Shown: piece by piece, positions 1-7,383 of the stretch
Numbering within the stretch: position 1 is the first letter of the stretch
How the letters are laid out: each line of letters begins with the position of its first letter
Source: Peribacillus simplex
Lineage (GTDB): Bacteria > Bacillota > Bacilli > Bacillales > DSM-1321
Direction of reading: 5' to 3'
Length of the DNA: 64,000 nt
NCBI RefSeq assembly: GCF_900156045.1
Contig: NZ_FTMX01000005.1
Span: forward strand, 62,001 to 126,000
Program-made: the position numbers and the translations under genes
The notes under the pieces: model-generated
Seen by the model: only the letters and a program-made list of their open reading frames with translations
Told to the model about the DNA's origin: nothing
Database searches by the model: none

Positions 1-753
1 CGAGAGAAGGGCAGTATGGATCAAAAAAGGTTGGATGGCATTCGTTATCGCATGAAAGATCCTTAACCCCATGGTGGGCAGCGAAACGGCCAATAACTTT
101 TGTCGTGCATGTTTACCGGTTGTCCACGAGTTCGTACCGCGCCTCATGATTCGCATTTGAAGAATCAAAAGGTTGATCAAGTATAGAAAAACGAGGAACT
201 CACTGCCGATCAAAACAAAAAAGGCCATCAATAATGACTTTTCCTGGTTAAAATGAAACAAATTAAACATGAGGAAAAGCAAACCGAATTGAATGATATC
301 TTTTAAAAAATTGGATAAGGCAATCTTCCCCATTTGCTGGACACCCATGAAATAACCCCTAGCAATCGATGAAAAGGAAACTATGGGGATCAATGAGATG
401 AGCAGCCATTTAATATAGGGATGGTATCTGTCCATTATGGATGAGAAGTAAAGTATGAAAGGCATGACTATACACATCACCAATACCACGACTGCAGCCA
501 TTTTAAGTGCATGAATGATAAGATTATAATGCATTGCCTGCTTATTTTCCGCTACGAATTTTGAAATGGAAATATGTAATTCAAGACTGGCGATCACATA
601 TATCAAAAAGAAAATTGGCAATATGGACATATAAAGCCCCATGCCCTCTTCGTGTAATTCCCTGGCCAGGAGCATGTTCACTAAAAATTCGATACATTCA
701 CCAAAAAACGCTGCGACAATCAAAATGAGCGTTCCTTTATAAAAAGATTTCAT
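1..753 (-). CDS. MOP-superfamily polysaccharide/lipid flippase, SpoVB-like (partial, C-terminus outside window)
   Basis: The minus strand is open from an ATG at 753 to the window edge, giving 251 residues with no stop. The start has a GGAG ribosome binding site just upstream. The N-terminus (MKSFYKGTLILIVAAFFGE) and the pattern of alternating hydrophobic helices, about six in the visible part, match the SpoVB/YkvU/YtgP-type Wzx flippases. That family exports lipid-linked oligosaccharides across the membrane, often for cortex or cell-wall polymers. Visible family-like blocks are LLARELHEEGMGLYMS near residue 30 and SKFVAENK near residue 66. The family is usually about 440-550 residues, so roughly half is seen. 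The exact substrate cannot be told. A different MATE-type transporter is less likely. Confidence 0.75.
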   Translation of the reverse strand, partial: MKSFYKGTLILIVAAFFGECIEFLVNMLLARELHEEGMGLYMSILPIFFLIYVIASLELHISISKFVAENKQAMHYNLIIHALKMAAVVVLVMCIVMPFILYFSSIMDRYHPYIKWLLISLIPIVSFSSIARGYFMGVQQMGKIALSNFLKDIIQFGLLFLMFNLFHFNQEKSLLMAFFVLIGSEFLVFLYLINLLILQMRIMRRGTNSWTTGKHARQKLLAVSLPTMGLRIFHAITNAIQPFLIHTALLS

Positions 754-1113
754 GTTGGCCCACTCCTAACAAGGTGTTTGTATAAAGATATGAGACATGC
801 CATGGAATATTCATGAGGAACTGCAGTTCCCGGCGATACCAAATGCGGTTATGCCTATGGCAATCCTTATTAATCGCTGTTGAAAGATAAAAAATTAAAT
901 CAGGGTAAGGGTGGGAAATTGAATGAAATAGAATGGTTACATTCATTTCTAATGGGAAAATCATTAGCCATGCCATCTTCATCAAAAGGATTCATACGGT
1001 GATATTCGTTGGTCGAACGTGTCAGATGAGTCATGAACATAAGAATGGGACTTGAATTTCGCTTTGAAATTCATGCTTTATTTTGCTATCCTTTAGCAGA
1101 GGGGATGATCAAT
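754..1113. other. Intergenic region, divergent promoters expected
   Basis: About 360 bases lie between the divergently transcribed flippase gene and the small gene at 1114. A perfect 14-base palindrome, GGAACTGCAGTTCC, sits at 817-830 and could be an operator. A minus-strand 82-residue ORF (737-985) and a 31-codon ORF starting at 995 are open here, but neither has a ribosome binding site or recognisable content. No RNA gene was recognised. Confidence 0.4.
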
Positions 1114-1392
1114 ATGAAATTCACATCTATTAGTCAATTAAATATAGATGAATTGTGCATTGCGTTTGAAAGTTGTCTGGCGAAACATGACATTACATTT
1201 AAATATGTAGATATGAAGGAAGATAGCGGAATCATATCGTTTATTTTTTGTAATGACCCGGAAAACGCGAGATCGGTCGACATGGAAAGTGAACGCTTCA
1301 TTGGATTGGATACCGATTACATAGCCAAGGAAATTTTAGAGCCAATCCTGCCTAGATTAAAGGAATTTGCACAATATAATATCATCGATTAA
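1114..1392 (+). CDS. Small hypothetical protein (92 aa)
   Basis: The gene encodes a 92-residue soluble, acidic protein beginning MKFTSISQLN. I chose the ATG at 1114 because AGAGGGG lies 9 bases upstream; the frame is open further upstream, but the earlier ATGs at 1033 and 1105 lack a spaced ribosome binding site. There is no signal peptide, membrane segment or motif I can name. Its composition looks like a real small alpha/beta protein rather than an antisense shadow, and a terminator overlaps its stop codon. Function is unknown. Confidence 0.6.
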   Translation: MKFTSISQLNIDELCIAFESCLAKHDITFKYVDMKEDSGIISFIFCNDPENARSVDMESERFIGLDTDYIAKEILEPILPRLKEFAQYNIID

Positions 1393-1406
1393 GATGATTT
1401 TTTTTG
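1381..1406 (+). terminator. Rho-independent terminator overlapping the stop codon of the 92-aa gene
   Basis: ATCATC (1381-1386) pairs with GATGAT (1393-1398) around a six-base loop that contains the stop codon, followed by a run of T residues. The stem is short, so efficiency may be modest. Confidence 0.5.
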
Positions 1407-1545
1407 TTTTCATACTTGTTTTTATTGCCGAGATGGAGCTGGAAATTTAACTTCCTATTATATGCGTATTATTATGGACAGGGTATAGTTAGGGGGACTA
1501 AAAAAGCTGGAAAGCGGTTTACCATTGGGTACCTATATTAAATAA

Positions 1546-1767
1546 AGGCTCTTTTCGTAAAGATTGTTGTTTTTAAAACGAAACGATTTAAGGTTGATTG
1601 AAGCGCAAGTGCGAGACTCCTGCGGGAGCAGCGGGACAGGTGAGACCCCACAGGCGTTTACGCCGAGGGAGGCTCACCGCCAGCCCCGCGGAAAGCGAGC
1701 ATCTGGAGGGGAAATCAACCACACCGCTTTACTTGGTAAATAGCAACAAAGTATGCGAAAACAGCCT
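1546..1767 (+). repeat. MITE-like dispersed repeat, copy A (222 bp)
   Basis: This 222-bp non-coding block is repeated, inverted and about 13 kb away, at 14584-14804 (221 bp). The ends are imperfect terminal inverted repeats (AGGCTCTTTTCG left; AGGCTGTTTTCG as the complement of the right end). The 5-base sequence AATAA flanks both ends directly, as a target duplication would. The interior is far more GC-rich than its surroundings and contains several self-complementary stretches. The 77-residue ORF across it is an artefact. I recognise this as a repeat type common in Bacillaceae genomes; the MITE reading is my inference from ends and flanks. Confidence 0.75.
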
Positions 1768-1774
1768 AATAAAA

Positions 1775-1816
1775 GAAATACCCTGGGTGTGTAAACATCC
1801 AGGGTATTTCTTCTTT
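1775..1816 (-). terminator. Strong, probably bidirectional terminator downstream of rocE
   Basis: A 12-base perfect stem (GAAATACCCTGG at 1775-1786 with its complement at 1799-1810) has T-rich sequence on both outer sides. It lies just past the end of rocE on the minus strand and next to repeat copy A. A second hairpin (GAACAGC and GCTGTTC, 1817-1853) lies between it and the gene. Confidence 0.7.
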
Positions 1817-1883
1817 GAACAGCAATCTTGATGGATTGTAAAGATCGCTGTTCACCATTTACTATACTACGAAGCTTTCTAAA

Positions 1884-3320
1884 TTAAATGACCATTTTTT
1901 TACCGGCATTTAATTCAACTTCCTGCTTGGGAGTTTCTATGGTCTTGTTTTTCTTCACTCTTAAGTGATAAACCGCATAACATCCAAGGAAGAATGCTCC
2001 CCCGCAATAAAGGGCCATTCGCTGCTCAGGAACAAACGCTAAACTGATCATGACGATGCAGTTTGTTAGTAAGGCAAGAATGGGGATGAATGGGTATAGC
2101 GGAACTTTGAATTTCAGATTTTCTATCTTTCCACCTTGGCGGGTATAGGATTTTCTAAACGCAAGAAGACTAGCAGATATGGCAATCCAGCCAATTTGTG
2201 CACCTAATCCTGCAAGGGAGAGAAGAAAGACAAATATTGTGTCTGCAGCTACTACACTTGAAAGTAAAGACAAACCGGCAATTGCAAGGGTGATAAGCAA
2301 GGCATTAAGCGGAATCCCTCTCTTATTCACCAAACCGAGCTTCGGACTTGCCATACCTTCTCTTGAGAGCGAGTAGAGCATACGTGTCGCAGCATAAAGA
2401 CCTGAGTTCGCCACTGACAATAGTGCTGTGAGAATGATGAAGTTCATGATGTCAGCTGCATACGGAACTCCGATACTATCTAGTACAACAACGAATGGAC
2501 TTTCTGAGATGCTGGCTTTTTCCCTTGGGATCATCGCTGAAAGTACAGTGACCGAAAGAACAAAGAAGAAAAGGGTTCTCCAAACCGTTTGTTTGATGGA
2601 TTTTGGTATGACCTTTTCCGGGTTTTCACTTTCTCCAGCGGCAATTCCGATTAATTCTGTGCCCTGGAAGGAAAAGTTCACTGTAATCATTGTGATTAGC
2701 AGGGCCGATATCCCATTGGGGAAAAGACCCTCAGCGACAAAGTTGGAGAAAAATGGAGCTTCTTGTCCACCTTTCATATCAATCATTCCAAACATAGCAG
2801 CACCGCCAACGATGATGAAAAGAATGATGGCCAATACTTTTATGCTGGAAAAAACAAACTCCGATTCTCCAAATGCCTTTGCTGATAAGGCGTTTAGTGA
2901 AAATATGAGAAAAGCGAAGATTGCACACCACATCCAAACGGGTGATTCGGGAAACCATCTTTGCATAAGCTGTCCTGCCGCCAAAAACTCTAAAGCAACT
3001 GTTACGGCCCAACCTAACCAGTAAAGCCATCCGATGGCAAAACCGGTTCCAGGACCGATGAACTTAGTCGCATATGTCTGAAACGAACCGGAAACAGGCA
3101 TGGCAACGGATAGTTCACCTAGACAAAGCATCGTTAAATACATGATGAAGCCGCCGACTATGTAAGAGAGGATAGCACCGAAGGCTCCTGCTTCATGAAT
3201 GGTATAGCCTGAACCAATGAAAAAGCCCGTACCAATACATCCCCCTATTGAAATCATAAATAAATGTCTTGCTTTCATGCTCCGTTTTAATTCATTTGGT
3301 TGATTTTCTGCTGTTTTCAT
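1884..3320 (-). CDS. rocE: Arginine/ornithine APC-family permease RocE
   Basis: The 478-residue protein has about 12 transmembrane segments and the APC-family N-terminal block ISIGGCIGTGFFIGSG near residues 24-38. Much of its length resembles Bacillus subtilis RocE as I remember it, for example the LYWLGWAVTVALEF, NFSFQGTELIGIAAGESE and YAADIMNFIILTALLSVANSG regions. RocE imports arginine and ornithine through the cytoplasmic membrane. AAAGGAG stands just upstream of the ATG. Arginase (rocF) lies directly upstream on the same strand, 365 bases away, giving import plus the first catabolic step. In B. subtilis roc genes are sigma-54/RocR controlled, but I found no -24/-12 element before this gene. 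A close relative such as RocC is the main alternative. Confidence 0.85.
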   Translation of the reverse strand: MKTAENQPNELKRSMKARHLFMISIGGCIGTGFFIGSGYTIHEAGAFGAILSYIVGGFIMYLTMLCLGELSVAMPVSGSFQTYATKFIGPGTGFAIGWLYWLGWAVTVALEFLAAGQLMQRWFPESPVWMWCAIFAFLIFSLNALSAKAFGESEFVFSSIKVLAIILFIIVGGAAMFGMIDMKGGQEAPFFSNFVAEGLFPNGISALLITMITVNFSFQGTELIGIAAGESENPEKVIPKSIKQTVWRTLFFFVLSVTVLSAMIPREKASISESPFVVVLDSIGVPYAADIMNFIILTALLSVANSGLYAATRMLYSLSREGMASPKLGLVNKRGIPLNALLITLAIAGLSLLSSVVAADTIFVFLLSLAGLGAQIGWIAISASLLAFRKSYTRQGGKIENLKFKVPLYPFIPILALLTNCIVMISLAFVPEQRMALYCGGAFFLGCYAVYHLRVKKNKTIETPKQEVELNAGKKMVI

Positions 3321-3685
3321 TGAAAAACTCCTTTACCTGATGGGTGCAAACGGTTTCATTTATGTTGGGACGTTATTAGGGAATTTTTGTTTTCACAAGT
3401 CTAATAGCTTTAATTCTTAGATGATATCGAATTCCCTCCGAAAAGAGATTACTTCTGCATTAAAGAATCATGAGTCAATGAACATAGGTACCTATGCAGA
3501 ATTAATTTCGAAAGCGCCGTTTAATAAAGAAAAGGAAGCCAAGCGTCAGGAAACTAGGGATGTAAATGGTTCAAGTCGATCATCCGCCAATGGGGGAAGA
3601 AGCACATAAATGAAGTATGGGCTTTTTCCATTGGAGTATCACTTTAACGAACTCTCTATTTTTCTATCAAAAACAAAGAGTCCCA
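3321..3685. other. rocF-rocE intergenic spacer
   Basis: The 365 bases separate rocF from rocE on the minus strand. No T-tailed terminator is evident after rocF, only a weak interrupted hairpin around 3648-3684, so read-through is possible. A 62-codon plus-strand ORF (3421-3609) has no ribosome binding site and is not supported. Confidence 0.35.
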
Positions 3686-4636
3686 TTATTTAACATGAGC
3701 CAATAAATCAGGAGTGATATGATCTTCCGCTCCATAAAGTAATTTTTCCCCAAGCAATGAGCCCATTAATGCGACAGCAACTTCAGCCGTTTTGTTATGC
3801 TCGTCCAATATTGGGTTTATCTCAACAAACTCTGCTGATGTAATGATATTAGCTTCAGCTAGCATTTCCATGGCTAGATGGCTTTCACGGTAGCTAATGC
3901 CTCCCATTACAGGCGTTCCGACCCCTGGTGCATCATCTGGATCAAGACCATCAAGATCAAGTGATAAATGAACAAGATCAGTACGCTCCTTCAGATAGGC
4001 AATCGATTCTTCCATCACTTTTGTCATACCCATTCTATCAATCTCATGCATCGTATAGACTTTAATTCCTTTTTCCCTGATTAACTCTTTCTCACCTTGG
4101 TCTAAAGAACGGGCACCAATAATGACGATATTTTCTGGTTTGACCTTTGGAGAGTATCCGCCAATGTTAGTCAGTGCAGGGTGGCCAAGACCCAAACTTA
4201 CTGCTAGGGACATACCATGTATGTTTCCTGATGGGGAAGTTTCGGCAGTGTTTAAATCTCCATGTGCATCATACCATATTACACCTAAGTTTTCAGTATG
4301 CTTCGCTAAACCGGCTAATGTCCCGATTGCTATACTGTGATCTCCTCCTAATACTAAAGGAAACCGATTGGATTGGATGATTTCATCCACTTTTTGGCTC
4401 AATTTTTCATTACCTTCTGCTACGTCCTGCAGATTCTTTAAATTTGTGTCGATATCACTTTGTGCTCTTTCCTGTATTTCTACTTTAATATCACCTTCAT
4501 CACGGACAGTATAGCCAATGTTTTCTAGTCTTTCACTCAATCCTGCATATCTTATGGCACTCGGCCCCATATCCACTCCTCTTCTAGTTTGACCAAGATC
4601 CATTGGAACACCAATAATTGAAATTTCCTTCTTCAT
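3686..4636 (-). CDS. rocF: Arginase
   Basis: Arginase hydrolyses arginine to ornithine and urea in the cytoplasm, the first step of the Roc pathway. The 316-residue protein has the ureohydrolase manganese-binding motifs in order: GGDHS at residues 97-101, DAHGD at 123-127 and SLDLDGLDP at 225-233. The C-terminal block SAEFVEINPILDEHNKTAE is also typical. I chose the ATG at 4636 because AAGGAGG stands 7-8 bases before it; the frame is open 20 codons further upstream without a site. The length fits Bacillus arginases (about 297-316). A promoter-like sequence overlapped by an inverted repeat lies just upstream. Agmatinase is less likely given the close similarity to Bacillus RocF. Confidence 0.93.
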   Translation of the reverse strand: MKKEISIIGVPMDLGQTRRGVDMGPSAIRYAGLSERLENIGYTVRDEGDIKVEIQERAQSDIDTNLKNLQDVAEGNEKLSQKVDEIIQSNRFPLVLGGDHSIAIGTLAGLAKHTENLGVIWYDAHGDLNTAETSPSGNIHGMSLAVSLGLGHPALTNIGGYSPKVKPENIVIIGARSLDQGEKELIREKGIKVYTMHEIDRMGMTKVMEESIAYLKERTDLVHLSLDLDGLDPDDAPGVGTPVMGGISYRESHLAMEMLAEANIITSAEFVEINPILDEHNKTAEVAVALMGSLLGEKLLYGAEDHITPDLLAHVK

Positions 4637-4660
4637 GTGTAATTCCTCCTTCGATTTTTC

Positions 4661-4696
4661 TACCCTAGTATAAGGGTAAAAGGATAGATGACTCAA
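4661..4696 (-). promoter_or_regulatory. Putative sigma-A promoter of rocF with overlapping inverted repeat
   Basis: On the minus strand, TTGAGT (4691-4696) is followed 18 bases later by TATACT (4667-4672), a fair sigma-A promoter. The -10 is embedded in the inverted repeat TACCC-N8-GGGTA (4661-4678), placed where a repressor could block polymerase. The assignment is by eye. Confidence 0.5.
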
Positions 4697-5253
4697 CTCG
4701 ACATTTTTTTGAATATTTATACGATTGAAAAAAGGGTAAAAGTCCTGGGTTAATATTCCTATTTTAAATTTTGTGAAAATGCCGAAATTTTTACCGATAG
4801 GGTATATTGTATGATTGAAAAATACGTTAAATACAATAAAATCCCCACTCTTATTGAATTTGAAACTTCAATAGGGAGTGGGGGATTCTTTCGTTTAACG
4901 TTTATCGTTAACGGTATAAAAGAGCTGGTGGATATATTTTACTAGGTAAATTTGTTCATAAAATAAGGCTGTAACTCAGGTGGAAGGATTAATAATTTTC
5001 ATAATGAATAATAAGAAAGACTAAAAAAAGATGATTTTACACTTCATTTCACTTTGTTAGCATAATATATTTTTCCGAAATATATATATTATCTGAAATA
5101 TAATGTACTTTTTACAAAAAGTAAGGATGAAAACAGTGGGAAAAAGGCTTGGAGTCTAAGGAATGAAAGTATTCAGTATTTATCGAACCGCTGGTCTAGC
5201 AAAAATTGATAAAAATTTTTGCTGTGTATTTTATTTTAAAAAATCTCAAACCT
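4697..5253. other. Long intergenic region with an orphan GC-rich hairpin (4840-4889)
   Basis: About 555 bases carry no convincing gene. A long hairpin at 4840-4889 pairs AATCCCCACTC plus TTATTGAA with the reverse arm; T-rich sequence flanks both sides, so it could end a minus-strand transcript. A second weaker hairpin, AGCAAAAATT paired with AAATTTTTGCT, lies at 5197-5224, just after the minus-strand gene at 5254-5985. Between them the sequence is AT-rich with a palindromic CGTTAACG near 4910. A small RNA ending at the large hairpin is possible but unproven. Confidence 0.45.
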
Positions 5254-5985
5254 TTAAAAAGATTTCCTCCATTCATCATCTTCAAGTGGCACACCATTGG
5301 TACTAATGTATTCTACAATCATAGTTCCATGTTTAAGGACGCCATCTTTAATTAGGGCATTGATAATTTCGGTAAAGCGGTCTTCATCTGCGTCCTGTTT
5401 CTTACGTGAAAGGGTAATCCGAATGGTTGGGGACACATCGTAATCTTTATAGCTGGCTGGTTTATTCGGATCAATCTTCAATTCTTTCCCAATCGCCTCA
5501 TCAAAGACCAAGAGTAATTGATTACGATCGCCTAATTTTTCCTGAATCTCCTTCCACTCATCACTCTCTGCAATATCTCCCATTTCCTTGGAAATCAATA
5601 CGTCACCAAGTTCTTTTTCAACATAAGGCCTGATTTCTTTTTCTGCATCATCTTGCCATTTATCAGATATGAATGTATCCTCCATTTCCCCTGTTTCATC
5701 ATTAAAGAAAACTAGAAATTGAGTATCATATTTTTCATGTTTCACTTTAGCTGCGTATTCAAAATAGCCCCGGTTTCCCATATTATCGTATAGGACATCA
5801 TATATTTCGGTCCCGCCATCAAAAGTTTTCCCTAAATATCGTTCTGCTTGATCCCGGACCTTCTTTTCTTCAGCGGGATCTGCTTTCATACTCTGTGTGA
5901 ATGAAAACACAAGTATCATCACTCCGGCGACGATGATTGAAAAAATACTAAGTAAAATAAGTAAAATCTTTTTTGTTTTGCTCAA
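5254..5985 (-). CDS. Membrane-anchored or exported hypothetical protein (243 aa)
   Basis: The protein begins with a basic stretch and one hydrophobic helix (residues about 6-29), so it is anchored with the rest outside the cell, or exported. The remaining ~210 residues are charged, with no cysteine pairs or catalytic motif I recognise. Translation apparently starts at TTG (5985-5983); AGGAGGG lies at a good distance and no ATG is near. The family resembles conserved Bacillus proteins of unknown function. It stands alone with no co-directional neighbour. Confidence 0.65.
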   Translation of the reverse strand: MSKTKKILLILLSIFSIIVAGVMILVFSFTQSMKADPAEEKKVRDQAERYLGKTFDGGTEIYDVLYDNMGNRGYFEYAAKVKHEKYDTQFLVFFNDETGEMEDTFISDKWQDDAEKEIRPYVEKELGDVLISKEMGDIAESDEWKEIQEKLGDRNQLLLVFDEAIGKELKIDPNKPASYKDYDVSPTIRITLSRKKQDADEDRFTEIINALIKDGVLKHGTMIVEYISTNGVPLEDDEWRKSF

Positions 5986-6176
5986 GGAAAACCCTCCTGT
6001 ACTCTCAGCTACTTATCAATAATTACCATATTATTCTAACATTATTATCGCTCATTTTACTATGGAAATTAAGCCGATCTTTTCACGGTGCGAAATCTAA
6101 ATTGCCCGCCCTCCAAAATATCGGGATACTTTGTTACAATAAATAAATGGTTAGTACCCTAAAGGGAGAGATTGAC

Positions 6177-7058
6177 TTGGAAATCTATCAAAGAAAAATG
6201 AATCATAATCGGGATGAATACAGGAAGATGCGGTGGCAACAGCATCGTATCCAGGTTACAGGGCTATTCGATGCCGTTTTTTCAAAAAAAGCGTTCGCAG
6301 ATAAGGTGGCTATCGTTGGTGCAGGCAATTGCGATGATTTGGATTTGGAGTATCTGGCGACTAAATGCAACTCCATATACTTATTTGATATTGATATGGA
6401 GAGTATGGAAAAGGGTACGGCTAATTTGCCTGAACGGACCCGGAAGAAAATTCAACTTGTAGAAATCGATGTAACAGGCCTCGATAAAGTGGATTTTGAT
6501 CACCACCTATCTTCCATGCTGGATCGTGGTGAAACGGCAAAAGGAATCATTCAATATTTAAAGGAAACCGAGAATCGGTTAGGCCAGCTTTCTGAAAGTG
6601 TTTTTGCTAATTATAATGATTTTGATATCGTGGCAACCTCCGCCATCTATACCCAACTATTTTATAATTGGGCCAAGGAACTGCTTTCTGATTATGAACA
6701 CCAATATCAGAAAAAAGACGCAGAAGAGATTAAGAATGGAATTTTAGATTTAAGGGATGAAATCGTACGTAAAATGAATCACTCTATTTCTAAATGTACC
6801 AAGCAAAATGGATTCTGCATTACATGGACTGATATCTTAAAAATCGAACCTGAGTATATGGATACAATTAATGAAGGGTTGAATGCCATCTTTGCATTGG
6901 CCTCGAACGTGGGTTATGGGGCAGCATTGATTGGAGTCAAAACATTTATTGAAAAAGTGGATAAAAGCGAATTAAGCCTTCGCTACTGGACTTGGGATTT
7001 TAATGCAAACAAACAGTATTTGACCATTGGCATTATCGGAAGATTGAATGGATTGTAA
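6177..7058 (+). CDS. Conserved hypothetical protein with a Rossmann/methyltransferase-like nucleotide fold
   Basis: The product is a 293-residue soluble protein. KVAIVGAGNCDDLDLEYL is followed by YLFDIDMESMEKG, which resembles motifs I and II of SAM-dependent methyltransferases, so a Rossmann-type domain is likely. A small-molecule or nucleic-acid target cannot be named. I prefer the TTG at 6177 because AAAGGGAG ends 6-7 bases before it; the ATG at 6147 lacks a ribosome binding site and lies just after a TACAAT -10-like element (6135-6140). A terminator follows, so the gene appears monocistronic. Confidence 0.6.
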   Translation: MEIYQRKMNHNRDEYRKMRWQQHRIQVTGLFDAVFSKKAFADKVAIVGAGNCDDLDLEYLATKCNSIYLFDIDMESMEKGTANLPERTRKKIQLVEIDVTGLDKVDFDHHLSSMLDRGETAKGIIQYLKETENRLGQLSESVFANYNDFDIVATSAIYTQLFYNWAKELLSDYEHQYQKKDAEEIKNGILDLRDEIVRKMNHSISKCTKQNGFCITWTDILKIEPEYMDTINEGLNAIFALASNVGYGAALIGVKTFIEKVDKSELSLRYWTWDFNANKQYLTIGIIGRLNGL

Positions 7059-7071
7059 AAATATGAAATGT

Positions 7072-7115
7072 GGGATGGGGAAGCATAGCAGCAGCTATAC
7101 CTATCCCTTTTTTTA
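7072..7115 (+). terminator. Rho-independent terminator
   Basis: GGGAT pairs with ATCCC around an inner ATAGC/CTAT-type stem, followed by seven T residues at 7108-7114. It ends the upstream hypothetical gene. Confidence 0.75.
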
Positions 7116-7383
7116 TCGGTTATAGACCCCTTAGGAATATTATAAATACTATTGCGTGATAAAAGGGAACTGGATCAACAAATCATAGGAAATAAGACAT
7201 AATTATATAAAAGGTATAAAAAAACGATGAAATTTTTGACTATTTGTCTAATGAATTCCCAATCTGGTGTGGATATAATGAATTTGTTGAAAACAGAATA
7301 TTCCGATAAGTGAAGACTGGAGAAAGCAAAGGAAGAGGACGTAGTAATGAGGGTGAAACAATATGGAAGGGGTGTGTTGTTTG
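7116..7383 (+). other. Leader of the amidohydrolase/carbamoylase operon
   Basis: AT-rich sequence upstream of the operon. A clean TATAAT lies at 7274-7279, but no -35 at normal spacing accompanies it (TTGACT at 7236 is too far). An activator-dependent promoter is possible. No -24/-12 element was found. Confidence 0.35.

Noticed and set aside
737-985. 82-codon minus-strand ORF
   Set aside because: It overlaps the flippase start in another frame and lacks a ribosome binding site and protein-like composition.
1598-1831. 77-codon ORF
   Set aside because: It runs through repeat copy A and its terminator; there is no ribosome binding site and composition follows the repeat.
2428-3024. 198-codon ORF antisense to rocE
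   Set aside because: It lies wholly within the strongly conserved permease gene; a shadow of codon bias.
3340-3420. Possible -24/-12 promoter before rocE
   Set aside because: A TTTGCA-like -12 exists, but no GG doublet lies 10 bases before its GC.
3421-3609. 62-codon plus-strand ORF between rocF and rocE
   Set aside because: No ribosome binding site, antisense to a possible rocF-rocE transcript and no recognisable content. It could be a remnant, but this is not supported.
7236-7279. TTGACT and TATAAT as a sigma-A promoter of the amidohydrolase operon
   Set aside because: The spacing is 32 bases, so the two cannot act as one promoter.
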